This document shows positions 1-8,689 of a DNA stretch of 64,000 nucleotides, piece after piece. Numbering within the stretch: position 1 is the first letter of the stretch; each line of letters begins with the position of its first letter. The notes beneath the pieces are model-generated. The model ran no database searches. It was given only the letters and a program-made list of their open reading frames with translations, and was not told where the DNA came from. The DNA comes from an uncultured Prevotellaceae bacterium. GTDB lineage: Bacteria; Bacteroidota; Bacteroidia; Bacteroidales; Muribaculaceae. A program made the position numbers and the translations under genes. The DNA is taken from NCBI GenBank assembly GCA_900317325.1, contig ONGE01000016.1, positions 1 through 64,000 on the forward strand, read 5' to 3'.

Positions 1-113
1 TTGTCGTAGGTTTTTTCCAGTTCTTCAAAAGATTTGTCTCTTTTGGTCTCGCCTTTCTCATAGGCGTCCCAATCGAAATCGGCGATTGGAGAATTTTTTA
101 ATTCTTCGCTCAT
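1..113 (-). CDS. rpsA: 30S ribosomal protein S1, N-terminal fragment (runs off window)
   Basis: The reverse strand from 113 to the window edge reads 37 codons beginning MSEELKNSPIADFDWDAYEK, followed by a Glu/Lys-rich stretch with EELEKTYD. This matches the conserved opening of Bacteroidetes ribosomal protein S1 (acidic lead-in, DFDWDAYE, EELEKTYD) just before the first S1 RNA-binding domain. S1 binds mRNA on the 30S subunit during initiation. Only about 6% of the protein is present; the S1 domains lie outside the window. A promoter-like CAAAGGTA (reverse of TAnnTTTG) lies about 65 bases upstream. The call rests on this short N-terminus alone. Confidence 0.8.
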   Translation of the reverse strand, partial: MSEELKNSPIADFDWDAYEKGETKRDKSFEELEKTYD

Positions 114-177
114 TTAAATTGTTAATAATAAGTTAGTTAAACAGCCTTTCCGGACTCGTTCCCGAAAAGCGCGACTG

Positions 178-207
178 CAAAGGTACAAAAAAATCCTGAT
201 ACACAAG
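178..207 (-). promoter_or_regulatory. Bacteroidetes-type promoter for rpsA
   Basis: On the reverse strand the -7 box TACCTTTG (178-185, seen as CAAAGGTA) fits TAnnTTTG, and a CTTG (204-207) lies 18 bases upstream in the -33 position (consensus TTTG). It faces rpsA with a leader of about 60 bases. Confidence 0.55.
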
Positions 208-257
208 CGTTTTGTACACATTATTCTTTAAAAACTGCATTTTCAAGGTTTTTTTAG

Positions 258-265
258 TAATTTTG
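258..265 (+). promoter_or_regulatory. -7 promoter box of the endonuclease I gene
   Basis: TAATTTTG at 258-265 matches the Bacteroidetes -7 consensus TAnnTTTG and lies 45 bases before the ATG at 311. No exact -33 TTTG is present at the usual distance. Confidence 0.45.
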
Positions 266-310
266 CAAATCTTTTGTCGACATCATATCTATTCAATATT
301 ATAAACTTCG

Positions 311-2614
311 ATGAAAATGAAAAAGAATCTACATTACCTCTTGCTGGCCGTTACCGTGTTACTAGGCCTGCAGGCAACGGCCGCGATCCCCAGCGGCTAC
401 TACAACACCGCTTTGGGCAAGAGCGACCAGCAACTGATGCTGTCCCTGCACCAGAAGATCCGAAACCATTATGAAGTCTATTACAGGAACTTGTGGCCAA
501 AGTTCGAGACGACCGACTGCAGTAATGGTATCATCATCGACCGTTACTCCGACGTGCAGTACACCTATCAGACCGGCCAATGCGGCACCTACAACAGCAT
601 CGGCGACTGCTATAACCGTGAGCACTCGGTGCCCAACAGCTGGTGGGGTGGAGGAAAAGAAGATGCTGACACGATGTACTCTGACTTGTTCCACATTTAT
701 CCTGTTGACGGTTGGGTGAATGCCGAGCGAGGGAATTATCCCTTCGGCGACTGTGCTAACGGTTCGGCCAGAGGAACCGGCAAGCTGGGTAGCTGCACCC
801 ACAGCGGTTATTCGGGTACCGTGTTTGAGGTTGCCGATGAGTACAAGGGCGACTTCGCGCGTACCTATTTCTATATGGTTATTCGCTACATGGACCGTGT
901 GGGCTCTTGGACCCAGGATAACGGCTATGCCGTGTTCACCAACAGTTCCTACAAGCACTTGACGCCGTGGGCTATCAGCCAGCTGCTGGAATGGCATCGC
1001 AACGACCCCGTGAGCACGCTGGAATCGAACCGCAACGAGGCGGTGTATGGCATCCAACACAACCGCAACCCGTTTATCGACCATCCCGAGCTGGCCGAGT
1101 TCCTCTGGGGTAACAGAACAGGCACAGCATGGACGGGCAGCGCATCGACCGATCCGGTTATTTCATCGCCCACTAACGGCTCTACCATCAACGTGGGCAC
1201 CAACACAGGCAATGGTGTGAGCAAGTCGATCACGGTCAAGGGTGTGTATCTGACCAAATCGGTGACGGTGGCTGTCACAGGGACTGGCTTCTCGGTTTCA
1301 CCGACAACCCTGACTGCTGCCGCTGTCAACAACGGTGCAACAATCACCGTGACCTATAATGGCACCGCAACCAACGCCACAGGTCGATTGACCATCAGCA
1401 GCTCCGAAGTGTCTAACAACGTTACCTTGACAGCGAACTACAACCCCGGTGGTAGCGGCGGAGAAACCGAGGTCATTGAGACCTGGGAAGGCTGTGTGGC
1501 CAACGGCAATTACTCCGCGACATCGATTCAGGGCCATGCTTTCAGTTGGAATGTCAGCAATGTTGGCTTGTATTCCGGTGACGAGCACAGCAATGGCCAG
1601 ATGAGCTGTCGATATGGCAAGAATAACAATTCCTATATCGAGATGGCCGAGGACGTTACCGACGGCGCCAGCAAGATCTCGTTCTATGCCGCTAAGTGGA
1701 GCAGCAGTGAAGCCAATCCCACCCTGCAAGTGCTCTATAGCACCAATGGCGGCAGCACCTGGACAGCCGCAGGAACCTGTTCGCCCACGTTGACCTGGCA
1801 GCAGTTCATCTTTAACCTGAATGTGACGGGCAATGTGCGCTTCAAGATTGCTCAGACCGCTGGCGCTCGCCTCAACATCGACGATATCGCCATCACCAGC
1901 AATTCCGCAGTTGCTCCCGAGCCTTCCATTTCCATCAGTTCATTGGTGCAAATCGTTGCTGTTCAGGGCAACACATCATCGTTTGTGACTGGTACGGTTG
2001 TGGCCGAGAACAATAATGAAGCCATCACATTGACCGTGGGTAATGAGTTCCAGTTGAGTCTCAATATGCGAACCTGGACGAATTCGCTCACGCTGGATGC
2101 ATCGGGCGAGGTGTTCTATGTGCGTCTGGCCGACACGGGCACAATCGGGGAGTACCATGGTACTGTAACGGCATCAACAAGCCGCTTGAATGTTTATGCC
2201 GATGTCACGGGCATCGTCAATCCGATGGCGGGTGACGTGAACATGGATGGCACAGTGAATGTCACCGATGTGACAGCGCTGGTGAATTATCTGCTGGGTG
2301 GTAATTCGGTTCAGATCAACACCGACGCAGCCGATCTGTCTGGTGACGGTTCGGTGAATGTCACCGATGTGACGATGCTCATCAACAACATCATGGAGTC
2401 AAGATCATTCGTGATGGGACGTGGCTGGGATGCTGTACCTGTCGATGGTGGTATCCTCGTGGACAATCCTGTCGGTGAAGCATTGGAAGTCTATGACTTT
2501 GATGGCAATTGTGTCATGGCTTTGGACGCCGCCGGCGAAACCAATGTCAACTTGCCGATGGGCATCTATGTTGTGGCCTCAGACACTGCTTCCCGCAAGG
2601 TGGTAGTGAAGTGA
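311..2614 (+). CDS. Secreted endonuclease I family nuclease with dockerin-like domain and sorting-type C-terminus
   Basis: A 767-residue exported nuclease. A signal peptide (residues 1-25, ending ATAA) precedes an endonuclease I (Pfam Endonuclease_1) domain at about 26-270, with the metal/His motif NREHSVPNSWWG and the downstream FHIYPVDGWVNAERGNYPFG. These enzymes cut DNA or RNA non-specifically through a beta-beta-alpha metal centre. After it come an Ig-like repeat (about 285-380), a jelly-roll-like module (about 390-540), and a dockerin-like pair of Ca-binding repeats (GDVNMDGTVNVTDV and DLSGDGSVNVTDV, about 640-695). The last 60 residues, ending LPMGIYVV...RKVVVK, resemble a type IX secretion sorting domain. 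It is monocistronic, with a promoter box at 258 and a strong terminator after it. A role in nucleic-acid scavenging is inferred. Confidence 0.9.
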   Translation: MKMKKNLHYLLLAVTVLLGLQATAAIPSGYYNTALGKSDQQLMLSLHQKIRNHYEVYYRNLWPKFETTDCSNGIIIDRYSDVQYTYQTGQCGTYNSIGDCYNREHSVPNSWWGGGKEDADTMYSDLFHIYPVDGWVNAERGNYPFGDCANGSARGTGKLGSCTHSGYSGTVFEVADEYKGDFARTYFYMVIRYMDRVGSWTQDNGYAVFTNSSYKHLTPWAISQLLEWHRNDPVSTLESNRNEAVYGIQHNRNPFIDHPELAEFLWGNRTGTAWTGSASTDPVISSPTNGSTINVGTNTGNGVSKSITVKGVYLTKSVTVAVTGTGFSVSPTTLTAAAVNNGATITVTYNGTATNATGRLTISSSEVSNNVTLTANYNPGGSGGETEVIETWEGCVANGNYSATSIQGHAFSWNVSNVGLYSGDEHSNGQMSCRYGKNNNSYIEMAEDVTDGASKISFYAAKWSSSEANPTLQVLYSTNGGSTWTAAGTCSPTLTWQQFIFNLNVTGNVRFKIAQTAGARLNIDDIAITSNSAVAPEPSISISSLVQIVAVQGNTSSFVTGTVVAENNNEAITLTVGNEFQLSLNMRTWTNSLTLDASGEVFYVRLADTGTIGEYHGTVTASTSRLNVYADVTGIVNPMAGDVNMDGTVNVTDVTALVNYLLGGNSVQINTDAADLSGDGSVNVTDVTMLINNIMESRSFVMGRGWDAVPVDGGILVDNPVGEALEVYDFDGNCVMALDAAGETNVNLPMGIYVVASDTASRKVVVK

Positions 2615-2633
2615 TCCCTTGTCAATAATCAAT

Positions 2634-2679
2634 AACAACAGAGCGGCTGTTTCATTACGAACACAGCCGCTCTGTTGTT
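2634..2679. terminator. Bidirectional terminator between convergent genes
   Basis: A perfect 17-bp stem (2634-2650 with 2663-2679) closes a 12-base loop between the endonuclease stop and the ugd stop. It begins with AACAAC and ends with GTTGTT, so both strands have a T-rich 3' side. Confidence 0.85.
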
Positions 2680-2696
2680 TTAATTGTGGGATGGGG

Positions 2697-4019
2697 TTAT
2701 TTACCGATGCAGTGATATTCAAATCCGGCCTGTCGCAGCTCCTCGCCGTCAAGGATGTTGCGACCGTCGAGGATGAGACGGCCCGCCATTTTGCTTTGCA
2801 GCGTTTCCATGTTGGGCATTCGCAGCTCTTTCCACTCGGTCACCAGCATCAGGGCGTCGGCACCATCAGCAGCGTCATACATGTCGGTGGCATAGTCCAC
2901 CTTGTCGCCGATGCGGCGTCGGCATTCGTCCATAGCAACAGGATCATAGACCTTGACATGCGCTCCCGCCTTGAGCAGCAGGTCGATGAGGACGAGCGAC
3001 GGCGCTTCTCGCATGTCATCGGTCTCGGGCTTGAACGATAGTCCCCAGATGGCGACTCTCTTGCCTTGGAGTTGGGCCTCGTCGCCGCCGTAGCAGTTCA
3101 CGATTTTGCGGTAAAGCACAAGCTTTTGGTCGGCATTGACCTCCTCAACTGCCTGCAGGACACGCATGGAGTAGCCGTGGTCGGCAGCCGTTTTGATCAA
3201 GGCCTTGACATCCTTCGGGAAACAGGAACCGCCGTAACCGCAGCCGGCATACAGGAATTTCTTGCCGATGCGGGTGTCACTGCCGATACCCTTGCGCACC
3301 ATGTTCACGTCGGCGCCCACCAGTTCACACAGGTTAGCGATGTCGTTCATGAAGCTGATGCGGGTGGCCAGCATCGAGTTGGCTGCATACTTGATCATCT
3401 CGGCCGACGGGATGTCGGTGAAAATGAGTCTGTCGCTCACGATCATGAAGGGCTTGTAGAGGCGGGCCATCAGTTTGCGGGCCCTCTCGCTCTCGACACC
3501 CACAACCACACGGTCAGGACTCATGAAGTCCTTGACGGCATTGCCTTCTTTCAGGAACTCGGGGTTGCTGGCCACGTCGAAGGGGACATCCACGCCGCGC
3601 TGGCGCAGCTGTTGATTGATGACCTCCTTGACCTTGGTGGCGGTGCCGACGGGGACCGTGCTCTTGGTCACCACCAGCACATAGCGGTTGATGTGTTGCC
3701 CGATGGTGCGGGCAACATCGAGGACGTACTTCAAGTCGGCGCTGCCATCCTCGTCGGGTGGGGTGCCGACGGCGCTGAAGATGATGTCCACCTCATTGAT
3801 GACGTCTTGAAGACTCGTCGTGAAACGCAGCCGGCCCGACTTGCGGTTCTTGTTGACCAGTGTCTCAAGTCCAGGCTCATAGATGGGAATCTGGCCCTTG
3901 TTCAAGGAGTCAATTTTCTGCTTGTCGACATCGACGCAGGTCACGTGTACACCCATTTCGCTGAAACAGGTGCCGGTGACAAGTCCGACATATCCAGTGC
4001 CTACAACCGCGATTTTCAT
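2697..4019 (-). CDS. ugd: UDP-glucose 6-dehydrogenase
   Basis: Oxidises UDP-glucose to UDP-glucuronate with two NAD+, giving an acidic sugar donor for surface polysaccharide. The 440-residue protein begins MKIAVVGTGYVG, a Rossmann GxGxxG at the extreme N-terminus, so the ATG at 4019 is preferred over an in-frame ATG 13 codons upstream at 4058. The catalytic cysteine motif GCGYGGSCFPKDV lies near residue 250, and the C-terminal UDP-binding domain contains WGLSFKPETDDMREAPS. Length and motif order fit the UDP-glucose/GDP-mannose dehydrogenase family throughout. It lies 78 bases downstream of the wzc-like gene on the same strand, with a hairpin between them, so the two probably share a transcript. 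Some relatives use UDP-ManNAc or GDP-mannose; UDP-glucose is the best guess. Confidence 0.92.
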   Translation of the reverse strand: MKIAVVGTGYVGLVTGTCFSEMGVHVTCVDVDKQKIDSLNKGQIPIYEPGLETLVNKNRKSGRLRFTTSLQDVINEVDIIFSAVGTPPDEDGSADLKYVLDVARTIGQHINRYVLVVTKSTVPVGTATKVKEVINQQLRQRGVDVPFDVASNPEFLKEGNAVKDFMSPDRVVVGVESERARKLMARLYKPFMIVSDRLIFTDIPSAEMIKYAANSMLATRISFMNDIANLCELVGADVNMVRKGIGSDTRIGKKFLYAGCGYGGSCFPKDVKALIKTAADHGYSMRVLQAVEEVNADQKLVLYRKIVNCYGGDEAQLQGKRVAIWGLSFKPETDDMREAPSLVLIDLLLKAGAHVKVYDPVAMDECRRRIGDKVDYATDMYDAADGADALMLVTEWKELRMPNMETLQSKMAGRLILDGRNILDGEELRQAGFEYHCIGK

Positions 4020-4043
4020 ATGATGATGAGTTGTTTTTAAGAT

Positions 4044-4080
4044 GCATTCGGGTTCCACAAGTCATGTGAAACCCGAATGC
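4044..4080. other. Intercistronic hairpin between wzc and ugd
   Basis: An 11-bp perfect inverted repeat (GCATTCGGGTT at 4044-4054 with 4070-4080) encloses a 15-base loop. No T-tract follows on the reverse strand, so it is unlikely to be a simple terminator. It may modulate relative expression or mRNA stability of the two genes. Confidence 0.5.
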
Positions 4081-4097
4081 AGAGTAATCAATTGTCG

Positions 4098-6545
4098 TTA
4101 TCCTTTGATGGGCTTCTCGCGATCCTTGGGTGTGTCATCGATATAGTAACCGCCGCTATCGCCGCCGTAACCATATCCGTAACCATATCCGTAACCGTAT
4201 CCGTAGCCCTTACCGTAACCGTAAGCGTAAGAGTAATTGTAACGCGTCTTGCTCACCTTGATGTCGTTGATGAGGATGGTCAGGTTCTTGATCTTGTGCT
4301 CATCGGCCAGACGCTCGAGCTCATACATGTACTGCTGCTCAACCTTGCCGTCACGGATGACATAGATGGTGAGGTCGGCATAACGGTTGACGACTGCAGC
4401 ATCGGCAATCAGGTTGTAGGGCACAGTATCAAGGATGACATAGTCATATTCTTTCTTGAGCTGTTCAATCATCTTGCTCATGTTATCGCTCAAGAGCAGA
4501 GCAGTGGGGTTGGGCGGAATGGCACCGACGCTGATGATGTCGAAGCCGTCGTGCAAGGCATCGCGGTGGATGACCTTGTTCAAGTCGGTCTCTTTACCTG
4601 ACAGGTAAGCCGAAGCACCTCTACCGTCCTGTACACCTACATACTCCGAGAATTTACCTTTACGCAAGTCAAGGTCGACTACGATGACGCGCTTATTGAT
4701 GTAGGTATAGGACAAGGCCAAGTTGACCGCAACAAAACTCTTACCTTCACCAGACATGGTCGAGGTGAACTGGATGACAGTACCCTCACCATCGGGTTTG
4801 TTCTGGTTCGTGACAAAGTCAAGGTTGTTACGCACTATTCGGAAGGCCTCGTTCATGCGGTCGTTAGAGGTCTCGTTAACCACAATCTCACCTGTAACAT
4901 TGGCTTTCTTGGCAGGCAACTCACCCAGGATGGGTAGATCACACACTTCCTCAACCTCACGTCTTGTATGGATGGTCTTGTCAAGCGAGAAGTACCAGAA
5001 TACACCGTAGAGTACCAGTGCCGGCAACAGCAAGCCGATGATCATACCGGTGAGGACGATTCGGGTCAGAGGCGCCGAAACGGGAACCGGATTAGGAATA
5101 GCGGGCTCCATCACCTTGGCGTTGGGCTCGGTGATAGCCATCTGCAGAGCGTTCTCTTCACGCTTGTTGAGCAAGTAGAGGTAAAGTTGCTCCTTGATCT
5201 TCTGTTGGCGGGTCACCTCGGTGATGGCCTTCTCGTGTGATGGGTTGGCCGTCATGCTGCTCTGGGCTACGCTCTGCAGTCGCTGAGATTGACTCTGCTT
5301 GGTTCGCAGGGTGGCGATGTAGCTGTCGAGACTGGCGATGATGTTCTTCTTCTGTGAAGCAAGCGATGAGGAGAGCTCTTTCATCACAGGGTTCTCGGCA
5401 CTTGAAGAAGCCGAGATCTTCTGGTAATCCTGCATCGCGATATTGTACTGATCGATCTGACTCGAGATGCCGGCGTTGTTCATGCCCGTGTTGGCGGGGA
5501 TGAGTTCGTTGGGACCCATATTGGCAATGAAGCTGCGAATCTGGGCTGCCAGGTTGATCTCAAGGTTGGTATTCTCGGTCTGATCGATTTGACGCATTGC
5601 ATTCGCCGAGTTGCCCAGCATGAGGGAGTTGGCCGAATTGGCAGTCAGGATGGCCACCTCGTTATCCACGCCGCTCAGGTCCTTCGACAGGTCGGCTACA
5701 CGTTCGGCGATAAAGGCCTCGGTGCTGCGGGCCACTTGGTTCATGTCGTTGATACCTTCCTGGTTGTATGCTACGACAAGGGCGTTGAGAATGTCGGCAC
5801 ACATTTGAGCATTCTGGCCGCGAATTGCAAGATTCAGAATGTCGCTGTGCTGATCGGCGAGTTCAACAACCAGTGAGTTGGCGAGGCTGCGTGCCACGCT
5901 GTTCGGGTTGCTGACTTTGACAATGATATTGAAGTCGATGTGACCTTCGTTGAATTTGTCGGTCTTGGTGATGGCGACAGGGCCGAAATCAGTATTGACC
6001 TTGGTGCCGAAATGCGCTTTTTTCCATTGCCCACCGTTTACCTGGAACTCATACTCCTCCTCGCTCTTGGGGACGATGGTGATAGTGAATTGTCGAGTCA
6101 CTTCCTTGAGGGGGGTGACGGTGACGGGGGTGTCTTTGTAGATATTCACGTCGCGCAGGAACATGTGGCCGAAGTATTGGACGTTAAGTCCGAGAGAGTT
6201 GACCACAATCTCCATGATTCTCGACGACCTGAGTTTGTAAGGCTCGTTGGGAATGTAATTCACCGTGTTGAGGCCGAGGTCGCTGAATGTCATTGACGGG
6301 GTGCCCTGGGCGCTGTCCTTGGACCTGATCAGGATAGAGGACTTAGCCACATAGAATTGGGGCTGTGTCTTTGCATAAAGGTAGGAGATGCAAGCGAATA
6401 GGATCATTGACAGTACAAACCAGTACCAGTTGTAGGCACAAGCCATGAACAATCTGTCCCACTTGATGCCAGTGCGTGCCCGTTTTTTCTTTTTCTCCTC
6501 AGCGGCCACTTTGGCCATTACGTCTTCTTGAATTATCTGTTGCAT
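4098..6545 (-). CDS. wzc: Wzc-like polysaccharide co-polymerase / bacterial tyrosine kinase
   Basis: An inner-membrane regulator of capsule/exopolysaccharide chain length and export; it autophosphorylates a C-terminal tyrosine cluster. The 815-residue protein has a basic N-terminus, TM1 at about 40-60, a long periplasmic region with coiled coil (about 65-495), TM2 at about 495-515, then a cytoplasmic BY-kinase domain. Visible motifs are Walker A STMSGEGKS (about 600), Walker A' VVDLDLRKG (about 630) and Walker B VILDTVP (about 700). The final 50 residues carry 14 tyrosines, mostly alternating with glycine. ATGs at 6545 and 6518 are both possible starts. It heads a two-gene unit with ugd. The usual partner Wza is not in the window. 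Confidence 0.93.
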   Translation of the reverse strand: MQQIIQEDVMAKVAAEEKKKKRARTGIKWDRLFMACAYNWYWFVLSMILFACISYLYAKTQPQFYVAKSSILIRSKDSAQGTPSMTFSDLGLNTVNYIPNEPYKLRSSRIMEIVVNSLGLNVQYFGHMFLRDVNIYKDTPVTVTPLKEVTRQFTITIVPKSEEEYEFQVNGGQWKKAHFGTKVNTDFGPVAITKTDKFNEGHIDFNIIVKVSNPNSVARSLANSLVVELADQHSDILNLAIRGQNAQMCADILNALVVAYNQEGINDMNQVARSTEAFIAERVADLSKDLSGVDNEVAILTANSANSLMLGNSANAMRQIDQTENTNLEINLAAQIRSFIANMGPNELIPANTGMNNAGISSQIDQYNIAMQDYQKISASSSAENPVMKELSSSLASQKKNIIASLDSYIATLRTKQSQSQRLQSVAQSSMTANPSHEKAITEVTRQQKIKEQLYLYLLNKREENALQMAITEPNAKVMEPAIPNPVPVSAPLTRIVLTGMIIGLLLPALVLYGVFWYFSLDKTIHTRREVEEVCDLPILGELPAKKANVTGEIVVNETSNDRMNEAFRIVRNNLDFVTNQNKPDGEGTVIQFTSTMSGEGKSFVAVNLALSYTYINKRVIVVDLDLRKGKFSEYVGVQDGRGASAYLSGKETDLNKVIHRDALHDGFDIISVGAIPPNPTALLLSDNMSKMIEQLKKEYDYVILDTVPYNLIADAAVVNRYADLTIYVIRDGKVEQQYMYELERLADEHKIKNLTILINDIKVSKTRYNYSYAYGYGKGYGYGYGYGYGYGYGGDSGGYYIDDTPKDREKPIKG
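4165..4200. repeat. 12-bp tandem repeats encoding the GY-rich tail of Wzc
   Basis: Three tandem 12-base units (CCGTAACCATAT twice, then CCGTAACCGTAT) encode Gly-Tyr pairs in the phospho-acceptor tail. Flanking sequence continues the same pattern less exactly. Each unit adds two tyrosines in frame. Confidence 0.75.
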
Positions 6546-6629
6546 GCTAAGCTAAATTATATTCTTTTGTAAGTGCTTGAAACTATGCTGTTTTAGTGGC
6601 ATCGGCTGCCGTTGGCGCATAATTCGCTG

Positions 6630-6661
6630 CAAATTTACTGCAAATGAATTGAACTGACAAA
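6630..6661 (-). promoter_or_regulatory. Promoter for wzc-ugd
   Basis: The reverse strand shows -33 TTTG (6658-6661) and -7 TAAATTTG (6630-6637) separated by 20 bases, matching the Bacteroidetes consensus. The leader to the ATG at 6545 is about 80 bases. Confidence 0.7.
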
Positions 6662-6705
6662 TGATAATTTGAGAAAAAAAAGAAATAAGTATGTCAAAAA
6701 TGTAT

Positions 6706-6748
6706 AAAAAGACATGAGGCGATTGCTCAGAAGCAATTGCCTCATGTC
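6706..6748 (-). terminator. Rho-independent terminator of the inositol phosphate synthase gene
   Basis: A 17-bp stem (6711-6727 with 6732-6748, one G-U pair) has a 4-base loop. On the reverse strand it is followed by a run of five T (6710-6706). It lies 35 bases past the stop at 6783. Confidence 0.85.
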
Positions 6749-6782
6749 GGTATGGACTGTTATTGTCTTGTCGCTGTTGTGA

Positions 6783-8090
6783 TTAGTCGATTTCCTCGTC
6801 GGCCTCATAGCCGCCCATCTCGCGGATGGCGTTCTTGAGCATCACGTACTGCTGGAACAGGTGGTTAACGGGGATCTCGTCTTTGGTGTAGTCGTGCATC
6901 GGGCTCTTCAGGAAGAAGCTCAGGAAGCGCTGAGTGCCATAACGGCCGGCACGGCGTGCCAGGTCGATGAGCAGACACAGGTCAAGGCACAGGGGTGCTG
7001 CAAGGATAGAGTCGCGGCACAGGAAGTTGATCTTGATCTGCATGGGATAGCCCATCCAGCCGAAGATGTCGATATTGTCCCATCCTTCCTTGTTGTCGTT
7101 GCGGGGAGGATAGTAGTTGATGCGTACCTTGTGGAAGTAGTCGCTGTACAGGTCGGGCTGATCGTCGGCAACGAGAATCGACTCCAGGGTCGACAGTTTG
7201 CTCACCTCCTTGGTGCGGAAGTTAGCGGGCTCATCGAGCACGAGACCGTCACGGTTGCCCAGGATGTTGGTCGAGAACCAGCCGCTCAGACCCAGCATAC
7301 GGGTGCCGATGATGGGGGCGAAACCGCTCTTCACCAGGGTCTGGCCGGTCTTGAAGTCCTTACCGGCGATGGGCATTTGGGTCTTCTCTGCCATCTCCCA
7401 CATTGCGGGGATGTCAACGGTGGTGTTGGGGGCACCCATGATGAAGGGGCAACCCTCGGCCAGCGCTGCATAAGCATAGCACATCGAGGGAGCAATCTTG
7501 TCAACAACATTGTCCTTCATGGCCTGCTCCAGGGCTGCCATGGTGCCATGGTACTTCATGTCGGGCTCGACGTAGATCTCGGTCGAAGCGGCCCACAGTA
7601 CAACCACGCGGTCAACACCGGTCTCCTTCTTGAAGTTGCGGATGTCCTCGCGAACCTGTTCGGTCATGTCCCAACGATCCTTGCACTGCTTAACGTTGTC
7701 ACCATCCAGACGCTTTGCATAGTTCTTGTCGAAAGCGGCCTTCAGGGGCTTAATCTTCAACAGTTCGTCTTTAACGGGCTCAATGTCCTTCTCCTTCAAT
7801 ACCTCAGCATTGATGGCGCTCTCATAAGCGTTAACAGGGAAAACGTCCCATGCTGCGAACACCAGATCATCGAGGCTGGGCATCGATACGATCTCATTAT
7901 AGTGCAAGTACTTCTTGTTCTCGCCTGAACCTACGCGAATTTTGTCATACTGTGTCATGCTGCCGACGGGCTTTGCAAGACCCTTGCGAGCCATCATCAC
8001 ACCAGTCATGAACGTGGTGCTCACGGCACCTAATCCTACTACCATGATACCTAACTTGCCGGTAGCGGGCTTAACGATTTCTTTTGCCAT
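6783..8090 (-). CDS. ino1: myo-Inositol-1-phosphate (inositol-3-phosphate) synthase
   Basis: Converts glucose 6-phosphate to inositol 3-phosphate using NAD+ as a recycled cofactor, the first step to inositol lipids. The 435-residue protein has the N-terminal NAD fold (IMVVGLGAVSTTF, residues 14-26). The family core appears as VVVLWAASTEIY, and GAPNTTVDIP with AGKDFKTGQT (about 215-250) corresponds to the substrate/metal loop of prokaryotic MIPS. Known biology: several gut Bacteroidetes make phosphatidylinositol and inositol sphingolipids with such an enzyme. The gene appears monocistronic, with its own terminator and a -7 box about 110 bases upstream. No PI-phosphate synthase or phosphatase partner lies beside it here. 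Confidence 0.92.
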   Translation of the reverse strand: MAKEIVKPATGKLGIMVVGLGAVSTTFMTGVMMARKGLAKPVGSMTQYDKIRVGSGENKKYLHYNEIVSMPSLDDLVFAAWDVFPVNAYESAINAEVLKEKDIEPVKDELLKIKPLKAAFDKNYAKRLDGDNVKQCKDRWDMTEQVREDIRNFKKETGVDRVVVLWAASTEIYVEPDMKYHGTMAALEQAMKDNVVDKIAPSMCYAYAALAEGCPFIMGAPNTTVDIPAMWEMAEKTQMPIAGKDFKTGQTLVKSGFAPIIGTRMLGLSGWFSTNILGNRDGLVLDEPANFRTKEVSKLSTLESILVADDQPDLYSDYFHKVRINYYPPRNDNKEGWDNIDIFGWMGYPMQIKINFLCRDSILAAPLCLDLCLLIDLARRAGRYGTQRFLSFFLKSPMHDYTKDEIPVNHLFQQYVMLKNAIREMGGYEADEEID

Positions 8091-8198
8091 AATTTTTCTT
8101 CTTATTTAATGTTAACTTGTTTTTCTTTCTCTTTGATGGTTTCATCTTGAGTGATAATCAATCCTCAGTGCGGATTATTCCACGTGCGAAAAACGGCG

Positions 8199-8206
8199 CA
8201 AATTTA
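8199..8206 (-). promoter_or_regulatory. -7 box of the inositol phosphate synthase gene
   Basis: TAAATTTG on the reverse strand matches TAnnTTTG. The -33 box is not obvious at normal spacing, so support is partial. Confidence 0.45.
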
Positions 8207-8601
8207 CAGCCTTTTTTCAAATAAAGATATAAATGAATCTAAAAAATCAGTTTACTTTTGTTAAAAATTGACCATAGAATGAGAAATCAATAGGATTTTA
8301 CGAAATTGTAGTAAAAAACAGTTAATTGCTGTTAATGATGCATCTTTGTTTTTTGCCCGTTTTTTGCCCTTTTTTTGTTGTTTTTTGCTCGTTTTTTATC
8401 CGCTGATGCTCATGTAACATTTTTTTAGAAATGAGTGAAGGCCGTTTAACATATGAACCTTGAGAAATGTGGTATGTCACTCAATCACTTGTTGTTGGTC
8501 ATGCCCTGAATGCATATCAACGTATGGGAATCTCATGGATCGCATTAGGGATCGTACAGAGTCCTTTTTGCTTGAGTTTTAGGCTTTTTTGTAGATTATT
8601 T

Positions 8602-8632
8602 TTTGTATATTGGAAATAAGTAACTAAATTTG
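8602..8632 (+). promoter_or_regulatory. Promoter of the secreted subtilase
   Basis: TTTG (8602-8605), a 19-base spacer and TAAATTTG (8625-8632) match the Bacteroidetes -33/-7 consensus exactly. Because the -7 box covers an in-frame start at 8630, it argues that translation begins at the ATG at 8690. Confidence 0.75.
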
Positions 8633-8689
8633 CGCGCTTTTTTGAAAATAATTGCACATTTAATTACTATATCATTAACTACTGTTTTT

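Larger units (their letters stand above)
8091..8689. other. 599-base intergenic region between divergent genes
   Basis: No convincing gene is present. It holds a -7 box for the inositol phosphate synthase at 8199-8206, a T-rich tract at about 8345-8400 in which GTTTTTTGC-type units recur, and the subtilase promoter at 8602-8632. The remaining sequence (about 8400-8600) shows nothing I recognise. Confidence 0.7.

Noticed and set aside
2619..4040. Forward-strand frames of 140 and 324 codons opposite ugd.
   Set aside because: ugd on the other strand matches its family from end to end.
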